DNA of 6,776 nucleotides, from positions 1 to 6,776 of the forward strand of contig JAUNJW010000056.1 of NCBI GenBank assembly GCA_030533035.1, given 5' to 3'. This document shows positions 5,168-6,776 of the stretch, piece by piece. The translations under genes and the position numbers were made by a program. The notes beneath the pieces were generated by a model, which had not been told where the DNA came from, ran no database searches, and saw only the letters and a list, made by a program, of their open reading frames with translations. Positions within the stretch are counted from its first letter, which is position 1. Every line of letters begins with the position of its first letter. This DNA is from Erysipelotrichaceae bacterium (lineage in GTDB: Bacteria > Bacillota_I > Bacilli_A > Erysipelotrichales > Erysipelotrichaceae).

Positions 5168-6133
5168 TTATCTTGCGCCCTGGACTTTATGGGGCAGATA
5201 AAGCTCTTCCAGATATCTGACTTCCTCTTCGGAAAGTTTCAGCGCAAATGCTTTGGCGGCATCCTCGAAATGGTTCTTTTTCGTGGCGCCGACAATCGGC
5301 GCGCTGACACCTTTTGCATAGAGCCAGGCAAGGGACACCTGGGCCATGGACACGCCGTGCTTTTCAGCAGTTTCAGCCACTCTTTCGACAATGCCGATAT
5401 CCTGGTCCTTTGTCCGGTCATATTTGGCCGCGCTCATGCGGTCGGTTCTGGAACGGATGGAATCCGTGCTCCAGCCCCGGTGCGACAGATGGCCGCCGGC
5501 CAGCGGGCTGTAGGGAATCAGGGAAACGCCGTACTGGCGGCAGACGGGAATCAGTTCCCTTTCATCTTCCCGGTAAAGCAGGTTGTAGTGGTTCTGCATC
5601 GTCACAAACTTTGTCCAGCCGTTCTGTTCCGCAATGATCTGCAGGTTATGGAACTGGTAGCCGTACATGGCGCTGGCGCCGAGATATCTGACCTTGCCGC
5701 TTTCGACAAGCTCATGCAGGGTCTGCAGCGTTTCTTCCATCGGCGTGTCATAGTCAAAGCGGTGGATCTGATAAAGATCCAGATACTCCGTGCCCAGTCT
5801 CTGCAGGCTGCCTTCGATCTCTCTTAAGATGGCTTTGCGGGAAAGCTTTCCCTCGTTGAAATAGACCTTTGAGGCAATGACGACCCTGTCACGGGGAATG
5901 CCGAGTTCCTTTATGGCGCGGCCGATGTATTCCTCGCTGGTGCCGCCGGAATACTGGTTGGCGGTATCGATGAAATTGACGCCGAGATCATACGCGAAAG
6001 CGATCATCTCTTTTGTTTCCTCAGCGGAAAGTGTCCATTCATGGAATTCGGCGGACGGTTTTCCGAATGACATGCCGCCGACGGCAATGCGTGATACCTC
6101 AAGATCTGAAGACCCGAGCTTTACATATTCCAT
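5168..6133 (-). CDS. Aldo/keto reductase (YajO-like)
   Basis: This 321-residue TIM-barrel oxidoreductase reduces aldehydes or ketones with NAD(P)H in the cytoplasm. The full catalytic tetrad is visible: D56 (FIDTANQYSGG), Y61, K89 (VIASKVYF) and H124 (YLDLYQIHRFD). The C-terminal cofactor-binding part includes LIPYSPLAGGHLSHRGW and APIVGATKKNHFEDA. The overall pattern (FIDTANQYSGGTSEE, YQIHRFDYDTPMEETL, MQNHYNLLYREDERE) is closest to the YajO/AKR11-12-like group I recall. The physiological substrate is unknown. The ATG at 6133 follows GGGAGGA with 6 nt spacing, and matches the normal family N-terminus (MEYVKLGSSDLEVS). An upstream in-frame start at 6190 would only add a basic stretch read from the overlapping cinA gene. 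The gene overlaps cinA by 13 nt and ends at a strong terminator. Confidence 0.95.
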   Translation of the reverse strand: MEYVKLGSSDLEVSRIAVGGMSFGKPSAEFHEWTLSAEETKEMIAFAYDLGVNFIDTANQYSGGTSEEYIGRAIKELGIPRDRVVIASKVYFNEGKLSRKAILREIEGSLQRLGTEYLDLYQIHRFDYDTPMEETLQTLHELVESGKVRYLGASAMYGYQFHNLQIIAEQNGWTKFVTMQNHYNLLYREDERELIPVCRQYGVSLIPYSPLAGGHLSHRGWSTDSIRSRTDRMSAAKYDRTKDQDIGIVERVAETAEKHGVSMAQVSLAWLYAKGVSAPIVGATKKNHFEDAAKAFALKLSEEEVRYLEELYLPHKVQGAR

Positions 6134-6776
6134 GCTTCGTCCTCCCTGTAAATGTCTGCGATATATTCGCGGCCGATGGCGTCGGCGCACTGTTCGATCA
6201 TCACTTCGATCATCTGAATCGCCTTTTCTTCATTTTCCGCTTTCGCGGTGACCCGGACTATGTTGCCGTCATCCTTGATATAAGTGGCGACGGTCGGGTT
6301 TTCATGATCCAGCAGATCGCCCAGGCGGCTGGCAACCGGCGCTTCGCCGACCGCTGAAACCGGGGCATGGTCAAAGTCGAGCAGCTTGATGTCGACTGAG
6401 ACCAGCACCTGGCCGGACAGCTTTCTGAGATACGGAATGCAGTATTCCTCAAACATCGGCTTCATCTCCTTGGGAACGCCGGGCAGAAGGATAATCCTGC
6501 GGCCGCTGTCCTCCATGATGGAACCGGGGGAAAGACCGTTGTGATTGTGCAGGATGATGGAGTCATCGGGCACAACAGCGCATTTGAGCAGGCTCTGCTT
6601 CCAGGCCTCCTGATCGGTCATTTCAAGCTTCGGTTTCATCATTTCAACCGTCCACTCATCCACGACCGGTTTCTTGTTGAAATAGGAAATGATCATCTCA
6701 CGGGTGATGTCATCCTTCGTCGGGCCCAGGCCGCCTGTCAGGATGCACAGTTCCACCCTTGTATAGGCGATGTCCA
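6121..6776 (-). CDS. cinA: CinA-like protein, MoCF domain plus KH-like region (N-terminus cut off by window edge)
   Basis: The open frame enters from the right edge (DIAYTRVELCILTGGLGP...) and runs 217 complete codons to a TAA at 6121-6123. GGLGPTKDDIT and GLSPGSIMEDSGRRIILLPGVPKEM are the substrate-binding signatures of the MoaB/Mog-like (MoCF) domain of CinA. The following part (VDIKLLDFDHAPVSAVGEAPVASRLGDLLDHENPTVATYIKDDGNIVRVTAKAENEEKAIQMIEVMIE) matches the KH-like domain that comes next in CinA. The protein then ends at EDEAWNM, with no C-terminal CinA domain (the nicotinamide-nucleotide amidohydrolase part). The MoCF part is linked to ADP-ribose/NMN-related pyrophosphatase activity in some homologues. 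The N-terminal residues are missing. The GTG at 6756 is internal to the domain, not the start. It overlaps the aldo/keto reductase gene. Confidence 0.88.
   Translation of the reverse strand, partial: DIAYTRVELCILTGGLGPTKDDITREMIISYFNKKPVVDEWTVEMMKPKLEMTDQEAWKQSLLKCAVVPDDSIILHNHNGLSPGSIMEDSGRRIILLPGVPKEMKPMFEEYCIPYLRKLSGQVLVSVDIKLLDFDHAPVSAVGEAPVASRLGDLLDHENPTVATYIKDDGNIVRVTAKAENEEKAIQMIEVMIEQCADAIGREYIADIYREDEAWNM

Noticed and set aside
5189..5827. Plus-strand open frame of 212 codons
   Set aside because: It is antisense to the aldo/keto reductase, whose catalytic tetrad is intact. GC-rich codon bias leaves the opposite strand open by chance.

Overview
The window looks like chromosomal core/housekeeping DNA of a Gram-positive Firmicute with moderate GC. 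The evidence is strong AGGAGG-type ribosome binding sites, a dnaD-nth gene pair (an arrangement typical of Firmicutes), a lipobox lipoprotein, and AT-rich TATAAT promoters against a GC-richer coding background. A gut Erysipelotrichales/Clostridia-like organism is my guess only. I see no phage, IS, CRISPR, tRNA or rRNA. Coding density is very high and no gap without a gene exceeds about 125 bp.

Region 1 (1-1597, minus strand) is a tightly coupled operon: dnaD (replication initiation/restart), nth (endonuclease III) and a GNAT acetyltransferase cut by the left edge. dnaD and nth overlap by one base (TGATG), and nth and the acetyltransferase are one base apart.

Region 2 (1598-1704) is a divergent intergenic space built on a perfect 14-7-14 bp inverted repeat. 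It encodes the same TTGATT-N18-TATAAT promoter on both strands, one firing into dnaD and the other into the rightward genes.

Region 3 (1705-3131, plus strand) holds a 10-TM EamA/DMT permease and a small membrane-anchored protein that looks like a thioredoxin fold with a degenerate active site. It ends in an intrinsic terminator. The small protein may be read from its own extended -10 promoter as a nearly leaderless message.

Region 4 (3131-5107, minus strand) is a two-gene unit: a DUF362 lipoprotein, then a DUF318/ArsP-like permease overlapping it by 8 nt. A TATAAT promoter lies upstream with a TGACA-N4-TGTCA inverted repeat at its -35 region.

Region 5 (5139-6776, minus strand) holds a CinA-like protein (MoCF domain plus KH-like region, no C-terminal amidase domain), cut by the right edge. 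It overlaps by 13 nt a YajO-like aldo/keto reductase that ends in a strong intrinsic terminator.

I do not see a clearly new system. The best leads are the symmetric divergent promoter, the DUF362 lipoprotein/permease pair with a candidate operator, and the redox-degenerate thioredoxin-like protein.
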